Positions 61,961-64,000 of a DNA stretch of 64,000 bases are shown one piece after another; the stretch's first letter is position 1; the number at the start of each line of letters is the position of its first letter. Where the stretch lies: assembly GCA_032209605.1 (NCBI GenBank), contig JASFXZ010000001.1, positions 35,158,619 through 35,222,618 on the forward strand. The letters are read 5' to 3'. Made by a program: the position numbers and the translations under genes. This DNA is from Mactromeris polynyma (Eukaryota; Mollusca; Bivalvia; Venerida; Mactridae). Below the pieces are notes generated by a model, which did not search any database, had not been told where the DNA came from, and was given only the letters and a program-made list of their open reading frames with translations.

Positions 61961-62340
61961 TAACTTTTCTTGTTGAAATTATTGAAATTTTACATTTTGG
62001 TGTGATATTCAGAAATTCCGTCAGCAACATTTTACATGTTATAATATTGAAATGTTTCATTACCTATGGCAAGTTCTTGATGCCAACTGAATGACTTTAT
62101 TTAGTCAATGACAACTTGCCCAGACAAGTGTTATATATTAATTTGTATATAGTTGTAAACTTCTACAGTGTGGTGGACCTTCATCCCTTGCTGGTGTACT
62201 CACTGCCTCGTCACTTGACGTAGAAATAATTAAGTGCCTATCTAGTGCATGATGAATGCTCACAATTTTTTTTATTATAAGGCTGAGTAATAAAATATGT
62301 TGGATTTTTGTTTTCAAAAATGAAATAAAATTACATCCAG
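61961..62340 (+). other. SAXO 3' UTR (inferred)
   Basis: Non-coding sequence from the stop to the first pair of polyadenylation signals. The exact cleavage site is not determinable from sequence alone. Confidence 0.6.
62289..62329 (+). promoter_or_regulatory. Two AATAAA polyadenylation signals
   Basis: AATAAA at 62289-62294 and at 62324-62329, about 330-370 bp after the SAXO stop. A further GAAAATAAAATAAAAG near 63447-63462 could serve a longer 3' UTR. Confidence 0.6.
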
Positions 62341-64000
62341 CTTTGGAGTCTGTATTTGGTTAATAATGCTCTATTATTTTGTTCATTGAACTGGTAGTCG
62401 AGAGCTGGGATTTTTACTAAAGTGTTATCTTTCATCTGAACGACCAGAACTACCACATTTTAATTTTCTTGGCCTTAAAAAATGCTGACGGTGTTTTGAG
62501 ATCATGGAAAGAAGAATTTTTTATCCTCATTTATTATTATTTAAGATTTTGAATGCGAGACTTACAGGTAAATGCTTACCTCAGTAAGATTGATATGGCT
62601 TATTATATTTATGTCTATATATCATATATATTTTGTTCCTGTGCATAGATCTGCTTTAATCACTGCTGATATACATCTCATAGCATTCATTTTATCTATG
62701 TTCATTATATGACTTGATCATAAGAGAGCAATCTGCAACATTCTGTAAGTTTGATATACAATAATTATTCACCAACAAAGATCGAGGGTCATTTTGGTAG
62801 TTTTGTAATGTACATTTCATTCATAGGAAGGATTGAAGTTTGCAAAGTGTTAGAATTCTGAAAGTTTCATTTACAATGGACTGTTCATTCTCGACAAAAT
62901 CAGTTGGAAAAAACCAACAAAAATTGGGTTTGTTCTGATCTCATCATTTTTATAAGAAAGTAAGTGCTTATCAGTTGTTTACCATCTGATTCAGGGGGAG
63001 ATATTTTTTTATATAATATTGCTGTATATAGGTAGCTTATATTGTATTCTATTTTCTCCAAAGATCCAAGAGATATTTTGCTATTCTCTGTGAATGATGT
63101 ACATATGTTGGAATGGCATATTGTTACTATAGTAACCAGGAGTACTGTGAATAAATTCTCTATTACCATAAATCATGGTTATGGAGGACATATTGGCTCG
63201 TGTTTAACACTTTACAGACTGCATTTGTAACCCTGTATAAAAGATTCAATGAGAAAAAGTGGGGCTTTAATTTTTACTTTTCCTTTTTAATGTGCTATCA
63301 TTTCCCTTGGCATTCAATTTTTTTTCTTGTAGGATCATGTATGTGTACTTAAATCTTTGAAATGTTGATTATATTGTGAATGTTACTGGTAAATGTTTTA
63401 TAAACAGCAGGTTGTAGTTAAATGCTGCAATTTTGGTCCAATCTTGAAAATAAAATAAAAGTAGGTGGACAGTAGGATTGTTTCCAATGTTTGGTCATTG
63501 AAATAGCCATGTTTCAAATTTGTCTAAAGCTTGATATATTGTTTCAACGATTCAAATTTTTTGTGCAAAATGAAGACAGTTAGATTCATTCACTATGTTA
63601 GCCACAATTGCTTTGTCAACAATGAATTTTATTAAACAAATTTCAAGTTATTTTGTATTAGAGGTTATTGAGAGCATAAGATTTGACCACAATTCCAGCA
63701 TTTGAAAACCACTGCCTTTCAATTATTATTACAGTAGAATAGATTTTAGATGGAATTTTCTTTACATATTTCATTGTTTCACTATGACTAGTACTAGTAT
63801 TATAATACCAAATCTATACCTATTCAGAAATGTTTTATTTTATGTTCATTTATTTATAATTGTTTCACTGTGGGTTTCTTCCCTTCCTGTGCTGCCTGTA
63901 TCATATATACTGAGGGCTGAGCTGTTTTGTTGAGTTATATATATGAAGTATCTGTGAATAATTGCATCAAAAGCTGTGATATTATATTCTTGTTGTTAAA
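62341..64000. other. Downstream sequence, no gene seen
   Basis: AT-rich, no supported frame, RNA gene or repeat to the window edge. Confidence 0.5.

Overview
The window looks like nuclear DNA of a lophotrochozoan animal, most probably a bivalve mollusc. The reasons are AT-rich composition, tRNA-headed SINEs, decayed Ty3/gypsy and non-LTR retrotransposons, abundant mini- and macrosatellites, and one spliced ciliary gene with long introns. The species cannot be named from the sequence.

Layout. 1-2046: hairpin-bearing 38-bp minisatellite interleaved with four copies of a ~313-bp spacer. 3490-5105: decayed gypsy pol. 8758-9245: three tandem tRNA-Thr-derived units. 11335-13886: 48-bp minisatellite, about 52 copies, open in frame on both strands. 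14569-16467: a TIR element carrying a second, nested TIR element with a clean 9-bp target duplication. 17820-44788: 27 kb of satellite with a ~169-bp monomer that is itself an old dimer of 84/85-bp halves. The array is interrupted eight times by a conserved ~600-650-bp non-satellite module, changes orientation near 19845, contains a 200-N gap, and ends in three and a half near-identical ~3,014-bp higher-order repeats. 45255-46050: LINE endonuclease relic. 47366-47768: a SINE and a LINE 3' tail. 48158-48283: 22-bp repeats.

The only intact gene I can support is a SAXO/FAM154 (stabiliser of axonemal microtubules) homologue on the + strand. It was assembled from six exons between 48907 and 61960, encoding 490 residues. 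All five introns have GT/AG boundaries and every phase closes. The first exon carries only 38 coding bases, giving the Cys-rich start MTKRCICEICTCG, and lies more than 4 kb upstream of exon 2. Intron 1 holds a 27-bp minisatellite.

Nearly all other open frames are translations of tandem repeats or of transposon debris. The most notable structure is the satellite: nucleosome-length monomers in a higher-order repeat with one conserved non-satellite module per repeat, an organisation reminiscent of centromeric DNA. Part of this region (about 24.3-27.6 kb) carries many single-base indels relative to its duplicate at 28.4-33.5 kb, so assembly error must be excluded first.
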